From JBBQXY01 sp038209195 (GTDB lineage: Bacteria; Chloroflexota; Ktedonobacteria; Ktedonobacterales; Ktedonobacteraceae): a stretch of 64,000 nt of DNA. A program made the position numbers and the translations under genes. The notes beneath the pieces are model-generated. The model did not search any database, was not told the origin of the DNA, and saw nothing but the letters and a program-made list of their open reading frames with translations. The DNA lies in NCBI GenBank assembly GCA_038209195.1, contig JBBQXY010000001.1, positions 1 through 64,000 of the forward strand. Reading direction: 5' to 3'. Positions 26,729 through 36,248 of the stretch are shown piece by piece; position 1 is the first letter of the stretch; each line of letters starts with the position of its first letter.

Positions 26729-27403
26729 ATGCGTATTCTCATTGTAGAGGATGATCCTCGTTTAGGTCCTAACCTGAAGATGGGGTTGGAAAGAAGTCAT
26801 TATGCCGTTGATTTAGTCAGCGATGGGGAAGATGCCGTTTATATAGGTATTACCACATCCTATGATCTCATCATTCTGGATATTATGCTACCACACCTCA
26901 ATGGATTCGAAGTTTGCCGTCAGTTGCGTAACGGAAAGAAGACGATGCCTATTCTCCTCTTAACCGCACTCGGCGAGGTCGATCATCGCGTTACCGGACT
27001 AGATGCGGGTGCAGATGACTATCTGACAAAGCCTTTTGCGTTTCGCGAGCTAGAGGCGCGTGTACGTGCACTTTTGCGCCGTGAAAGTTTAGCGAAAACG
27101 GTGGAATTGCACTTTATGGACATTACGCTGAATACAGGTACACATGAAGTACGGCGGGGTGAACGAGTAATCCCTTTAGTGAGCAAAGAGTATGCGCTGT
27201 TAGAATTTATGTTACGTCATCCAAATCAGGTACTGAGTAGAAATATGATTGCTGAACACGTTTGGGATTGCGACGCGGACCACCTTTCCAACGTCATTGA
27301 TGTGTATATCCGCTATTTGCGACGCAAGCTCTGCGAACAGAATGAGCCAGATGTTATCCAAACGATACGCGGCTCTGGATACCAGCTAAAGGAGCCAGCA
27401 TGA
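26729..27403 (+). CDS. OmpR/PhoB-family response regulator
   Basis: A 224-residue regulator. The receiver has the acidic pair in VEDDPR, the phospho-Asp in LIILDIMLPHLNG, the Thr in LLTAL and the Lys in LTKPF. A winged-helix effector domain covers about residues 125-222 (VPLVSKEYALLEFMLRHPNQ...DVYIRYLRRKL). The GAGGGA site lies 10 bases before the ATG. It overlaps the kinase gene by 4 nt (ATGA). It is divergent from the FtsX exporter operon, an arrangement typical of antimicrobial-sensing exporter/two-component pairs. Confidence 0.93.
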   Translation: MRILIVEDDPRLGPNLKMGLERSHYAVDLVSDGEDAVYIGITTSYDLIILDIMLPHLNGFEVCRQLRNGKKTMPILLLTALGEVDHRVTGLDAGADDYLTKPFAFRELEARVRALLRRESLAKTVELHFMDITLNTGTHEVRRGERVIPLVSKEYALLEFMLRHPNQVLSRNMIAEHVWDCDADHLSNVIDVYIRYLRRKLCEQNEPDVIQTIRGSGYQLKEPA

Positions 27404-28977
27404 TAAAGATTGGCAGGTTACATATATGGCCGCTGGGGATTCGCGCACAATTAATGTTATGGTACACGGTGGTTTTTGCGCTGCTCATCCTCTTATTTAG
27501 TATCATTCTCTACACTACACTGCAAACATCCCTTGCGACCGGCGTAGACACGGCCTTGCGAATCCGTACACAACAGATTGCAGCAGGTGTTAGCATTGAA
27601 GGAGGGAAAATCTCTATTCAAGATGTCACGGGCGATTTGCCAGGGCTCGAAAATAGTGCAACTCCTGGCCAGAGCAACAAAACCAATCTAGTTAATGGCA
27701 ATCAAACAAACTTGCCAGGCAGCACTGGTATAACCGAAGCTCAATCAGATGCCAACATAGGGACACTGGTGCGAATTCTCAATAGTAAAGGCCAAGTATT
27801 CTATAGTTCTCCTGCATTCAACGATCTTTCGGTGCCAACCAGCAGTATAACCGATCCGCTCCATGGTGAAGATTGGCAAGGAACTGTAACAGCCCATGGA
27901 AGACTGACGGTGCGACTCAACAGCATGGCATTGCTTGATGGTAACAATATTTTTGGAGTAATCCAGGTTGGAGAGTCACTGGCACAGCTTACTTCTACAC
28001 TCAAGAGTATCACCATTGCGCTGCTGGCTATCGCCCCTTTTGTCCTTCTACTTGGTGCCATTGTCAGCTATTGGTTGGCAAAACGAGCATTCAGGCCAAT
28101 CCTCCACCTGACGCGTACTGCTCGCGAAATCAAAGCTGGTGATTTACATCGACGTGTACCTGTGCCATCGGCAAGAGACGAAGTACACGATCTCGCTTTA
28201 ACCCTCAACGAGATGATCGGACGACTCGATCTGGCATTTACGCAACAACGCCGCTTTGTCGCCGATGCCTCGCACGAACTGCGTACACCAGTGACCGTCA
28301 TTCGCAGCATCACTGATGTGGCACTCGTAGAGCCCCTCAGTTCAGAAGAATATGTCACGACTCTCCAAGATATCAATGTCGAAGCCGAGCAACTGGGTCA
28401 TCTCATCAACGATCTACTGGCATTGGCACGAGTAGATGAGGGACAGACAGTACTTGATAATGAATGTATACGCCTTGATCTCCTAGCATTTGATGTAGCG
28501 TCAGCTATGGAGCCACTAGCAATAGAGTGCGATCTCACGGTACAATTTGGTACAATGGAACCGGTCATTGTACAAGGGGATACGGCGCGGCTCATCCAAG
28601 TCATGATGGGATTGGTGGACAACGCAATAGCTTACACCAATACAGGCGGTACTGTTACCCTTAGCGTTACTAACCATGAAGCAAGCGCAATTTTTTCTGT
28701 AAGAGATACTGGCATAGGCATTGCTCCTGAGGATATCCCCCATATTTTTGAACGTTTCTATCGCACCGATCCCGCACGGTCACGAGTAGTCGGCGGTAGT
28801 GGGCTTGGTCTGGCTATCGTAGATTGGGTGGTACGAGCGCACGGAGGTGCAATCTCGGTTGAGAGCCAGGTAGGGCAAGGTGCAACCTTCACCGTGACGC
28901 TGCCCACAGCTTCGCCATCAAAAATGAAAACAGGCGATCTCACCCTACAGCAACTGAAAGCTGCTGAAACACATTAG
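27400..28977 (+). CDS. Sensor histidine kinase
   Basis: A 525-residue membrane kinase. TM1 is near residues 18-40 and TM2 near 203-225, enclosing an extracellular sensor of about 160 residues containing an Asn/Thr-rich loop. HAMP follows, then the dimerisation box FVADASHELRTPVTVIRS (phospho-His), N-box LVDNAIAYTNTGG, G1 DTGIGIAPEDIPHIFERFYR and G2 GGSGLGLAIV. It starts inside the stop of the regulator gene. Cognate partner of the regulator and probable controller of the divergent exporter operon. Confidence 0.93.
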   Translation: MIKIGRLHIWPLGIRAQLMLWYTVVFALLILLFSIILYTTLQTSLATGVDTALRIRTQQIAAGVSIEGGKISIQDVTGDLPGLENSATPGQSNKTNLVNGNQTNLPGSTGITEAQSDANIGTLVRILNSKGQVFYSSPAFNDLSVPTSSITDPLHGEDWQGTVTAHGRLTVRLNSMALLDGNNIFGVIQVGESLAQLTSTLKSITIALLAIAPFVLLLGAIVSYWLAKRAFRPILHLTRTAREIKAGDLHRRVPVPSARDEVHDLALTLNEMIGRLDLAFTQQRRFVADASHELRTPVTVIRSITDVALVEPLSSEEYVTTLQDINVEAEQLGHLINDLLALARVDEGQTVLDNECIRLDLLAFDVASAMEPLAIECDLTVQFGTMEPVIVQGDTARLIQVMMGLVDNAIAYTNTGGTVTLSVTNHEASAIFSVRDTGIGIAPEDIPHIFERFYRTDPARSRVVGGSGLGLAIVDWVVRAHGGAISVESQVGQGATFTVTLPTASPSKMKTGDLTLQQLKAAETH

Positions 28978-29120
28978 TTCCAGCAGTTACGATGGGAAAG
29001 GGAAATGCCCCGTTTTGTATCGTCTATAAGCGAAATATGCTCTCTCGACGTGAGTCACTTAATGCTGTACAATCTTAAGCGGCGAAAGAAACCATTCTAT
29101 AGGATTATTGAGATGTATGT

Positions 29121-29576
29121 ATGAGTGACAACAACATTGAGAAAAAACACCCCATCAGTACGGTACGCTTCGGGATGGGGAAAGAAATACAGCTCTACAA
29201 CGATGAACTGGTCATTACTGGGCAAGAAGAAGAGAGAGAACTGCATATCGACCTGGTGGCAATACAACGTTTGACATTAATGCCTGGTGAGCCAAATCCG
29301 TCCAAGCTGATTTTGTTGGCTGATCTGGACGATGAGACCGATGTCATACTTGCCGAAGGTATGACGAATGCACGAGATTTCCGCGCTATGCTGCCACACC
29401 TGATCGAACTTTGCCCAGATGTACAACTAGACCCGCCGGATATGGCTGAGCAGTTGCGGCAGGCCTTGAACAACAAGAGAGCCTATTCACTGACCTGTTA
29501 TGGCACCATCCTGTTGCTGCTCATCTTTCTCTATGTACTCTATCTGGTGGTGGTATTTATTGGAGCGCACCACTAA
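29121..29576 (+). CDS. Hypothetical protein with C-terminal TM anchor
   Basis: A 151-residue protein not recognised as a known family. Residues 1-110 are soluble, charged and beta/alpha mixed, resembling a PH-like or YcxB-like domain (IQLYNDELVITGQEEE...VAIQRLTLMPGEP). One TM helix covers about 127-147, leaving a very short C-terminal tail outside, as in tail-anchored proteins. The ribosome site is weak (GAG). It lies 30 bp before the metallo-beta-lactamase gene and may be cotranscribed. Confidence 0.65.
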   Translation: MSDNNIEKKHPISTVRFGMGKEIQLYNDELVITGQEEERELHIDLVAIQRLTLMPGEPNPSKLILLADLDDETDVILAEGMTNARDFRAMLPHLIELCPDVQLDPPDMAEQLRQALNNKRAYSLTCYGTILLLLIFLYVLYLVVVFIGAHH

Positions 29577-29605
29577 AGGTTTTTTGCTAGAAAGTGAGTC
29601 TCCGT

Positions 29606-30532
29606 ATGACGTCTAGCCAGGGCGTTCGTTTTGTGCCTGACATGAGTAATGATCCACGTATTCGCGTTTTTCGACGCAGATTTGATGCTGTTGGTGAATT
29701 TGAAGGGATGGAAGTTGATGCATACGTGCTGATCACCACGACAAGCGTTGTGGTGCTTGATACGCTGCTTTGCCCCGAAGATGTTGAGAGCATGATGGAG
29801 CTGGTGCAAAGCGATTGTGCTGGACGGCAGGTGCTGGTTGTGAATAGCCATGCTGATTGGGATCACGCCTGGGGCAACGCCTATTTTTGCGGCAGGCACT
29901 ACACGCCTATCATTGCACATGAGCAAGGTGTGGTACGTATGACTTCGGAAGAGGCACGGGTAGAGCTTGCCGACTTCCAACATCGCTACTCCATCTTCCA
30001 AAATGTCGCGCTTGTACCAGCAACACTGACGTTCAATACGGGCCTCACCATTTATGGTGGTGATTTGACGCTTGAACTTCTACCTGCTCCAGGTCATCAT
30101 CGCGACCATATCGCAGCCTGGATACCCGAATTGCGTTTACTCTTGGCGTTTGATGCAGTCGAGAAACCACTGCCTTGCTTAGAAAACGCTGCTGCCGTTC
30201 CCTCCATGTTGAGAACGCTGGAACGTTTTCTGGCTCTAAAGCCTGAGCGAGTATTATGTTCGCATGGCAAAACGACCAGTCCACAACTAGTCAAAGAAAA
30301 CCTGGCCTATCTCCGCGAAATTGAACGCCGCAGTATGGCTTTCTTACAAGAACAGCAACCCTCTAACGTTGAACTAGATCACGCGGCGGCAGCGATTCAT
30401 TACCCCTTTGACGAGGTGATCGAGGGAGTACACGAGGAAGTGGATCGCACATTTTATAGTTGGGCTCACAATGCTAATGCCCGTTATATGTTACAGTGGT
30501 TGATGGAAGAGGCTTCCCATGAGAGGAGGTGA
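29606..30532 (+). CDS. Metallo-beta-lactamase-fold hydrolase
   Basis: A 308-residue MBL-fold enzyme. The HxHxDH-type motif reads SHADWDHAWG, in which the first position is H-A-D. Further metal ligands are the His in APGHHRDH, the Asp in LLAFDAVEKP and a C-terminal His in LCSHGKT. The fold includes glyoxalase II, lactonases and nucleases; the substrate is undetermined. ATG at 29606 and GTG at 29594 are both possible, with GTGAG favouring the ATG. The downstream Nudix gene follows immediately and overlaps the ribosome site. Confidence 0.82.
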   Translation: MTSSQGVRFVPDMSNDPRIRVFRRRFDAVGEFEGMEVDAYVLITTTSVVVLDTLLCPEDVESMMELVQSDCAGRQVLVVNSHADWDHAWGNAYFCGRHYTPIIAHEQGVVRMTSEEARVELADFQHRYSIFQNVALVPATLTFNTGLTIYGGDLTLELLPAPGHHRDHIAAWIPELRLLLAFDAVEKPLPCLENAAAVPSMLRTLERFLALKPERVLCSHGKTTSPQLVKENLAYLREIERRSMAFLQEQQPSNVELDHAAAAIHYPFDEVIEGVHEEVDRTFYSWAHNANARYMLQWLMEEASHERR

Positions 30533-30538
30533 AACAAA

Positions 30539-31063
30539 TTGGCTATGCTACATTTCGTCTATTGCCCCATTTGTGCCACGCCTTTAGTGGAAAAGCATAT
30601 CTATTCTGCGCATAGGCTAGTCTGTCCTGCCTGCACTTTTATTCATTTTCTTGAGCCCAAAGTGGTAACGGTAGTCGTCTTGCAATACGAGGGGAAATTC
30701 CTGCTTGGCAGACGCAATATCGATCCCGCAAAGGGACGATGGAGCTTCATTAGTGGCTATATGGAGCGCGGAGAAAAGGTCGAAGAGGCTGCTATGCGCG
30801 AGGTGAAAGAAGAAACCAACCTGGATGTGCAACTGGAACAACTAATTGGCGTCTATAGTGAGCGCGGCAATCCCCATGTCGTCATAGCCTTTCGCGCCAG
30901 CGTTCTCAACAACGACATCAGTGCAATGTTGGCCCAACTGGACGAAGTGAGTGAGTTGGCTTTCTTTGCACTCGATCAGATACCAACGTTAGCTTTCCCC
31001 ACAGACCAGCAGATATTACACGACGTACAGTGTCTACACCCGACACAATTTTATGTCAAATGA
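30539..31063 (+). CDS. Nudix hydrolase with N-terminal zinc ribbon
   Basis: A 174-residue NUDIX enzyme of the NudC/YfcD-like, zinc-ribbon-bearing group. Cys ligands are C9, C12, C29 and C32, and the Nudix box runs G73-L95 (GYMERGEKVEEAAMREVKEE). It would hydrolyse nucleoside diphosphate derivatives such as NADH or ADP-ribose; the NudC SQPWPFPxS motif is not evident, so the substrate is open. The start codon is TTG at 30539: AGGAGGT lies 8 bases before it, whereas the next ATG is 14 bases away. It overlaps the convergent propeller protein by 13 bp. Confidence 0.88.
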   Translation: MAMLHFVYCPICATPLVEKHIYSAHRLVCPACTFIHFLEPKVVTVVVLQYEGKFLLGRRNIDPAKGRWSFISGYMERGEKVEEAAMREVKEETNLDVQLEQLIGVYSERGNPHVVIAFRASVLNNDISAMLAQLDEVSELAFFALDQIPTLAFPTDQQILHDVQCLHPTQFYVK

Positions 31064-32277
31064 TCGGATTTCGGCTCGTCAGCTTCTTTTCGGTCAGGTT
31101 GTGCGATGATGCGTTCTGGTTTGAGTAGGGCTGATTTACTGCGGCGATTGCGACGGGTGAAGCGATAGAACACGAAGAAGAGCAGCACGATGAGGACTAT
31201 TGGGAGTAGGCGAGTAAAGTTGAAGCCGCCACTTGTACCAGGGAATAGGTAAATATCATCGGCGGCGGCGAGCAGTTGTGTATAATCGGTTCCACCTAAG
31301 GCAATCGCATAAATGGAAATACCTCTGGGCATACCTGAAGCGATACCACTCCAATTTTGTCCACTATCATCGCTGCGTAGCACTCCCACATACGTACTTA
31401 CATAAACAGTCGTCGGTGCGCGAAAATCCACAAAGACAGCACGCACCTGGGTTTTCGCCAGTGATTGTAAACTTTCGGCCCAATGTGCGCCATTGTCGGT
31501 GGAACGCAGAAAACCCTGGCTGGTGCCAGCAAAAATTAGCCCTTGTGCGCCGCCACTGATTGACGCGGGTTGAATGGTGTAAACGACGGTTTGCGCGGGT
31601 ATGCCGGTATTGAGTGCTTGCCAGTTTGTACCCCGATTATCAGAGCGATACACGCCTAGCGAAGTCGCAGCCCAGAGGTGATGATTTTCGGTATCATAGG
31701 TCAGGTCGTTTATAGTGGCATTCGCGTCTATACCATGAGAGATTGATGACCAGGTTGTGCCATCGTCCGTGCTCATATATACGTCATGTTGGACGGCAAG
31801 ATAGATCGTATGGGGAGCATTGAGATCAAAAGCGAGTGCGGTAAACATGTGGGAGGTAAGCCTTTTGGCATTTTCGCCGACTGCACTCCAATGTTGGGCG
31901 GAATCGGTGCTAACAAATAGTCCATTATCAGTGGCGGCAAAAAGTTTTTTGTCTGTTGCATCCAAGGAAAGGGCGTGGATAGCGTTGGGTAGAGGAAGGC
32001 CTGAACTATGGTCTATCCAGTGTAGACCACCATCGGTACTGACTAAAACGTGTCCTTGTGCATCACCAGCGTAAAGGTTCTGGGGATTTTTGCTATCGAC
32101 GGTAAGCGCGCGGATCTGTGAATGTAGTAGGCCGCTCGCTTGCCATATTCCACCAGCAAAAATACCCGCGTTGGTGGCACATGCGGACAGAGTGAGCAGG
32201 CAAAGTAGCACTAGAACAATACATTGGAAAAGCAAAGCTACTTTAGCTGAACCGTCTTTGCGGGCAGTGGTAAACAT
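31051..32277 (-). CDS. Lipoprotein beta-propeller with BNR/Ycf48-like repeats
   Basis: A 408-residue secreted protein. The N-terminal hydrophobic segment ends in a lipobox-like LSAC. Six or more BNR/Asp-box units are visible (STDGGLHW, STDSAQHW, STDDGTTW, SDNRGTNW, STDNGAHW, SDDSGQNW), giving a propeller of six to seven blades. A second TM near residues 360-380 (LLPIVLIVLLFFVFY) followed by a basic tail would anchor the C terminus. It is similar in look to photosystem-assembly Ycf48 or sortilin-like WD proteins; the actual ligand is unknown. It lies 12 bp from the ornithine cyclodeaminase-like gene. Confidence 0.8.
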   Translation of the reverse strand: MFTTARKDGSAKVALLFQCIVLVLLCLLTLSACATNAGIFAGGIWQASGLLHSQIRALTVDSKNPQNLYAGDAQGHVLVSTDGGLHWIDHSSGLPLPNAIHALSLDATDKKLFAATDNGLFVSTDSAQHWSAVGENAKRLTSHMFTALAFDLNAPHTIYLAVQHDVYMSTDDGTTWSSISHGIDANATINDLTYDTENHHLWAATSLGVYRSDNRGTNWQALNTGIPAQTVVYTIQPASISGGAQGLIFAGTSQGFLRSTDNGAHWAESLQSLAKTQVRAVFVDFRAPTTVYVSTYVGVLRSDDSGQNWSGIASGMPRGISIYAIALGGTDYTQLLAAADDIYLFPGTSGGFNFTRLLPIVLIVLLFFVFYRFTRRNRRSKSALLKPERIIAQPDRKEADEPKSDHLT

Positions 32278-32289
32278 ACAAGCCTCTTC

Positions 32290-33246
32290 TTACAACAAGG
32301 GGAGTTCTTCGCCTAGCCCCCGCTCTCGTGCTATAGTATAGACATGGGCCGCTGTAGCAAGGTCTTCGAGGGCAATACCTAAGCCTTTATACAGCGTAAT
32401 ATTTTCGGGCGCATCGCGTCGAGGGCCCTGTCCACCGACAACTTCGGAGAGTTCAAAGACCCTATTCCAGTCGAACAGCCCCTCTCCAACAGGGATAATA
32501 AAATCACCAGCCTCGGCGCGAGCCTGTTCTTTTGAATCAGTAACAATGAGATAGCTCTTTTGTAACGTGGATAGGTCGATTTCACGTTTCGTAGCCCAAT
32601 TCGAGCCAATCGCATTGATATGGCACCCTGCTGACACCCATTCGCCGTATAAAACTGGTTCGGCGGAGGAGGTGCAGGTAATTAAAATATCAGCCACTTC
32701 GACTGCTTTCCGGGGATGACTGACTGGTCTCACCTCGATATGGAGCAAGCGTGACATCTCGTCGCAAAAGAGCTTACAGGCCTGAGGGGTACGGCTGTAG
32801 ACATAGGCAGCCGTTATTGGTCGAACAGTGCAAACACCTATCAATTGGGTGAGAGCCTGCTGACCAGTACCGATGAGCCCTATGGTAGTAGCGTCCTCCC
32901 GTGCGAGATAGGAAGTAGCCAGTCCACTCATCGCGCCGGTACGCATTCTTCCCAGCCAGTCTGCTTCGATAATAGCCAATAGTTGACCATCTTGCGCACT
33001 GTAGAGCATTACAACGAACCGCACACCTTCGCGGAATGCTGTGTATGTTTTGAAGCCTAATACGCCAAGAGTAGGAGCGGCAGCGACGAGTATGTTTAAT
33101 ATGCCATTTGGCAGTTTGAGACGACTGCGTGGTGGATTGACCACGTACCCATCTGCCAATGCCCCAAAGGCCTGATTCAAAATCGCTATAGTATCAGGCA
33201 TGGTTAGGACGTTTCGTACATCGCCTTCACGCAATACTAAAACCAT
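32290..33246 (-). CDS. Ornithine cyclodeaminase / mu-crystallin family protein
   Basis: A 318-residue NAD(P)-dependent enzyme. The Rossmann motif is GLIGTGQQALTQL (about residue 123-135), with the substrate region GFKTYTAF and ADWLGRMRTGAMSGLA, and a conserved Asp/Lys set (EADWLGRMRT). Relatives convert ornithine to proline, reduce imine acids or make alanine, and are often annotated together. It lies in a group of PLP and amino-acid enzymes; no ligand can be fixed. The upstream zinc-ribbon gene ends 14 bp away, so they are likely in one transcript. Confidence 0.85.
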   Translation of the reverse strand: MVLVLREGDVRNVLTMPDTIAILNQAFGALADGYVVNPPRSRLKLPNGILNILVAAAPTLGVLGFKTYTAFREGVRFVVMLYSAQDGQLLAIIEADWLGRMRTGAMSGLATSYLAREDATTIGLIGTGQQALTQLIGVCTVRPITAAYVYSRTPQACKLFCDEMSRLLHIEVRPVSHPRKAVEVADILITCTSSAEPVLYGEWVSAGCHINAIGSNWATKREIDLSTLQKSYLIVTDSKEQARAEAGDFIIPVGEGLFDWNRVFELSEVVGGQGPRRDAPENITLYKGLGIALEDLATAAHVYTIARERGLGEELPLL

Positions 33247-33260
33247 CGAAGCAATCTCAA

Positions 33261-33644
33261 CTAATTTTTTCGACGTATGATCCGCCGCATATACACGACG
33301 GTTTCTTCAATCTCGTAGTTCTTCGGTAATTTGTATTTTTTCTCGTTTTGTGGGAAAAGCACATCCTTAAGCCGATTGATGACTGGCAACGCGTTGCTGA
33401 CAGTCTTAGAGGGCGGTGTTACACGCGCAATGAGACTACGGCGCAGCAATTCAATGCCGACACCTACAGCAACGGCACCGACGCTGGCAGCCAAACGCGG
33501 TATCTGTGGGTTATTCATCACGGCTGGAAGACGATTCTGTGTGGTCAATACCAGGCTGGTTGAAGGTATTGTTAAATCTTCTCCACATTGGCGGCAATAC
33601 TGGTCGTCCTCGGAGCTTCTCGAGTGACAATTTGGACATAACAT
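33261..33644 (-). CDS. Zinc-ribbon small protein
   Basis: A 127-residue protein with a rubredoxin-like/zinc-ribbon start (MLCPNCHSRSSEDDQYCRQCGEDL), an amphipathic/glycine-rich hydrophobic stretch near residues 50-68 (LAASVGAVAVGVGIELL) that may be a weak membrane helix, and a basic C terminus. It is not assigned to a characterised family. Such CxxC...CxxC heads recur on regulatory and membrane proteins across this window. Confidence 0.65.
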   Translation of the reverse strand: MLCPNCHSRSSEDDQYCRQCGEDLTIPSTSLVLTTQNRLPAVMNNPQIPRLAASVGAVAVGVGIELLRRSLIARVTPPSKTVSNALPVINRLKDVLFPQNEKKYKLPKNYEIEETVVYMRRIIRRKN

Positions 33645-33792
33645 TTGATTGTTCCTCCATGAAAAGATGAGATATACTGCGATTTGTTGGGCATATTACG
33701 TATTCTTGGCACTCGCAGCATGTATATTGACGATGCCTTACCTTAAAAGTTTCCTTGTATATTATACAACGACATAGCTTGATTTCCCTTTC

Positions 33793-34989
33793 CTACTTCC
33801 GATTCTCCAAAATATTGGCAATGGCATCGATGACGATGGCGTTTTCTTCGATAGTATTGTAGAAGTAGGGGGAGACGCGTACCAGGCCGGGACGATGGTC
33901 AACAATAATATTTCGGTCGATCAAGGCGCTGACGATCTCATCGGGACGCTCCAATTCTAGCATTACAATAGCACTGCGGCGTTCTGGCTCTTGGGGCGCA
34001 AGCACATTCCAGCCATGCTCACGCGCACGCGCTATCAAGTCATTGGTCAAATAGCGCGTGCGTTCACAAATCGATTCAACACTGACCTCCAGAACAATAT
34101 CAAGACCACCATTGGCGGTATATATCGTGGGTATCGAGGGCGTACCCATTTCAATACGCGTTGCCTCTTTGCGAAATTCAAACTCTTGTGTCTTAAATTG
34201 GAACTGCTCACGATGCCCAAACCAGCCACTAACAGTTGGTTCTAATGTTGCGAGTAGCCCCTCACGTATGTAGACGAAAGCCAAACCAGGGCCACCCATT
34301 AGCCATTTGAGTGTGCCAGTAACAAGAAAATCAATATCCATCGCGTTGACATTAATCGGAATTTGCCCTGTCCCTTGATAATCGTCAATGAGTACCAATG
34401 CTCCATTCTTGTGCGCTATGTCAGCAACAGCCCGCACATCTTGGATATAGCCACTGGTATAAAAAACGCGCGAGGTAGCGACCAGGGCCGTTTTAGTATC
34501 GACGACGCTTTCAAACAATTCGGGCGGCGTATAAATACGGTCGGGGCTCTGTACGAATTGGCTTTCAATGCCCAAGCGCTGTTTGACCAACCATTGATAA
34601 GAAAGAGTGGGGAAATCCATATCAGCCATCACAATTTTGTTACGTTCGCTGTAATCGAGGGCAGTAGCGATGGAACTGAGAGCGACAGAAACGCTGGGAG
34701 CAATGGCTACTTCATGCAGTTGTGCGCCAATCAGACGAGCAAACTTTTGGCGAGCCTTGGCAATCTCGCCCAACCAGATTTCGTACCACGCATGTGCGCC
34801 CCACTCGTTCCACATCTCCTGGAACGTTGCCAACCCCTGCATAGAACGCAGTGAAAGTGCGCCGAGTGAGCAGCTATTCATGTACGTTTTACGCTGTAGA
34901 ATCGGAAACTCTTCCCGATATTTCAGTAACTCTGGATGTTCAACGGCCGCTGGAACTGGATATTGCATGCGGGACTCACTCATTGCCAT
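33793..34989 (-). CDS. Class V aminotransferase
   Basis: A 398-residue fold-type I PLP enzyme. The Schiff-base Lys is in VTGTLKWLMGGPG and the PLP-Asp region in LVLIDDYQGTGQ. It resembles isopenicillin-N-epimerase / cysteine desulfurase / kynureninase-like proteins, but lacks an obvious catalytic Cys loop of NifS type. AGGAGC precedes the ATG. It sits 86 bp after the cysteine desulfurase gene in the same direction. Substrate unknown. Confidence 0.85.
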   Translation of the reverse strand: MAMSESRMQYPVPAAVEHPELLKYREEFPILQRKTYMNSCSLGALSLRSMQGLATFQEMWNEWGAHAWYEIWLGEIAKARQKFARLIGAQLHEVAIAPSVSVALSSIATALDYSERNKIVMADMDFPTLSYQWLVKQRLGIESQFVQSPDRIYTPPELFESVVDTKTALVATSRVFYTSGYIQDVRAVADIAHKNGALVLIDDYQGTGQIPINVNAMDIDFLVTGTLKWLMGGPGLAFVYIREGLLATLEPTVSGWFGHREQFQFKTQEFEFRKEATRIEMGTPSIPTIYTANGGLDIVLEVSVESICERTRYLTNDLIARAREHGWNVLAPQEPERRSAIVMLELERPDEIVSALIDRNIIVDHRPGLVRVSPYFYNTIEENAIVIDAIANILENRK

Positions 34990-35075
34990 AGCGAATGCTC
35001 CTCAAACAGTAGATTAGTTGGTCATTTGCCTATACGACACCGTGATAACCGACATGTGACATTATACTCTTTATT

Positions 35076-36248
35076 TTACTGTCTGGTAAGTTGAGAATCT
35101 AGTGTTTTGGCTAGCAATATTGCTGCACGCTCAACTTCTTCGCCAGTAGACCAGCGTCCCAGCGTTAGACGCAACGCGCCGAGCGCACGAGCGCGGGATA
35201 TGCCCATGGAAGTCAAGACAGCCGAAGGTTCTGTGTTTCCCTCGTGACAGGCCGAGCCAGTAGAACTCGCGATGCCTGGCGTGGCAGCAAGGACATCTTC
35301 ACCTATGACGCCCTCTACACTGATATTGAGTGTATTTGGCAAACGTGCGCTAGGATGTCCATTGAGATGGGTCTTGCCAGGAAAACGCGCCTCAAGTAGT
35401 GTTTGCAATTGGTCTCGTAGTTTTTGAATACGTGGGCAACTCTCGGCAAGTTGCGCTTGGGCTAGCACACAAGCCGTCCCCAGGGCTACCATGTAGGCGA
35501 TGTTTTCTGTGCCAGCGCGACGCCCACCTTCCTGACCTCCACCATAGATAACTGGCTCAAGCTGAATGCCCGTACGTATATATAACGCACCAATGCCTTT
35601 GGGCGCATACAACTTATGTCCAGCGAGTGTCAGTAAATCAATGCCGAGCTCATCGACACGAGTTGGTATTTTGCCAACTGACTGCGCGGCATCACTATGC
35701 AGCAGAACCCCATGGCGATGGGCGATCTCAGCGATTTCTGCTATAGGTTGCAAGGTTCCAGTCTCGTTATTGGCGTGCATGATGCTAATCAGTACGGTCT
35801 GTGCATTGATCGCCTCCGCGACATCGGCAGGGTTCACGCGACCATAGGTATCAACGGGGAGATAGGTGATGCGAAAGCCGTGATGGCGTTCAAGGGCGTG
35901 GCAGGTATTGAGGACAGCAGGGTGCTCCGTTATCTGCGTGATAATATGATTGCCGCGGTGCTGCAGCGCCAGGGCAACGCCACGAATGGCGAGGTTGTCG
36001 CTTTCAGAACCACCGCCGGTAAAAATGATCGCGGAAGGTTCGCAGCCCAACAATTGTGCGACCTGTGTGCGAGCAGTAGCCACAGATTGCCGCGTCTCAA
36101 GTCCATAACGATGGGTACTTGATGGATTGCCAAAGTGCAACGCGATATAGGGCAACATCGCCTCAACTACCGCTGGGTCGACCGGGGTAGTGGCATTGTA
36201 GTCGAGGTAGATTGGGCCGTTGTGCAGGCCAGGATGCTGGAAACTCAT
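35076..36248 (-). CDS. Cysteine desulfurase, IscS/NifS class
   Basis: A 390-residue PLP enzyme producing persulfide sulfur from cysteine. The start YLDYNATTPVDP, PLP lysine segment LAGHKLYAPKGIG, and catalytic Cys in SSTGSACHEG are all present, and REQ-type RAGTENI occurs near residue 240. ATG at 36248 shares its A with the stop of the decarboxylase (TGATG), so the two are translationally coupled; the TTG three bases earlier is rejected. No IscU, SufB or tRNA-thiolation gene adjoins. Confidence 0.92.
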   Translation of the reverse strand: MSFQHPGLHNGPIYLDYNATTPVDPAVVEAMLPYIALHFGNPSSTHRYGLETRQSVATARTQVAQLLGCEPSAIIFTGGGSESDNLAIRGVALALQHRGNHIITQITEHPAVLNTCHALERHHGFRITYLPVDTYGRVNPADVAEAINAQTVLISIMHANNETGTLQPIAEIAEIAHRHGVLLHSDAAQSVGKIPTRVDELGIDLLTLAGHKLYAPKGIGALYIRTGIQLEPVIYGGGQEGGRRAGTENIAYMVALGTACVLAQAQLAESCPRIQKLRDQLQTLLEARFPGKTHLNGHPSARLPNTLNISVEGVIGEDVLAATPGIASSTGSACHEGNTEPSAVLTSMGISRARALGALRLTLGRWSTGEEVERAAILLAKTLDSQLTRQ

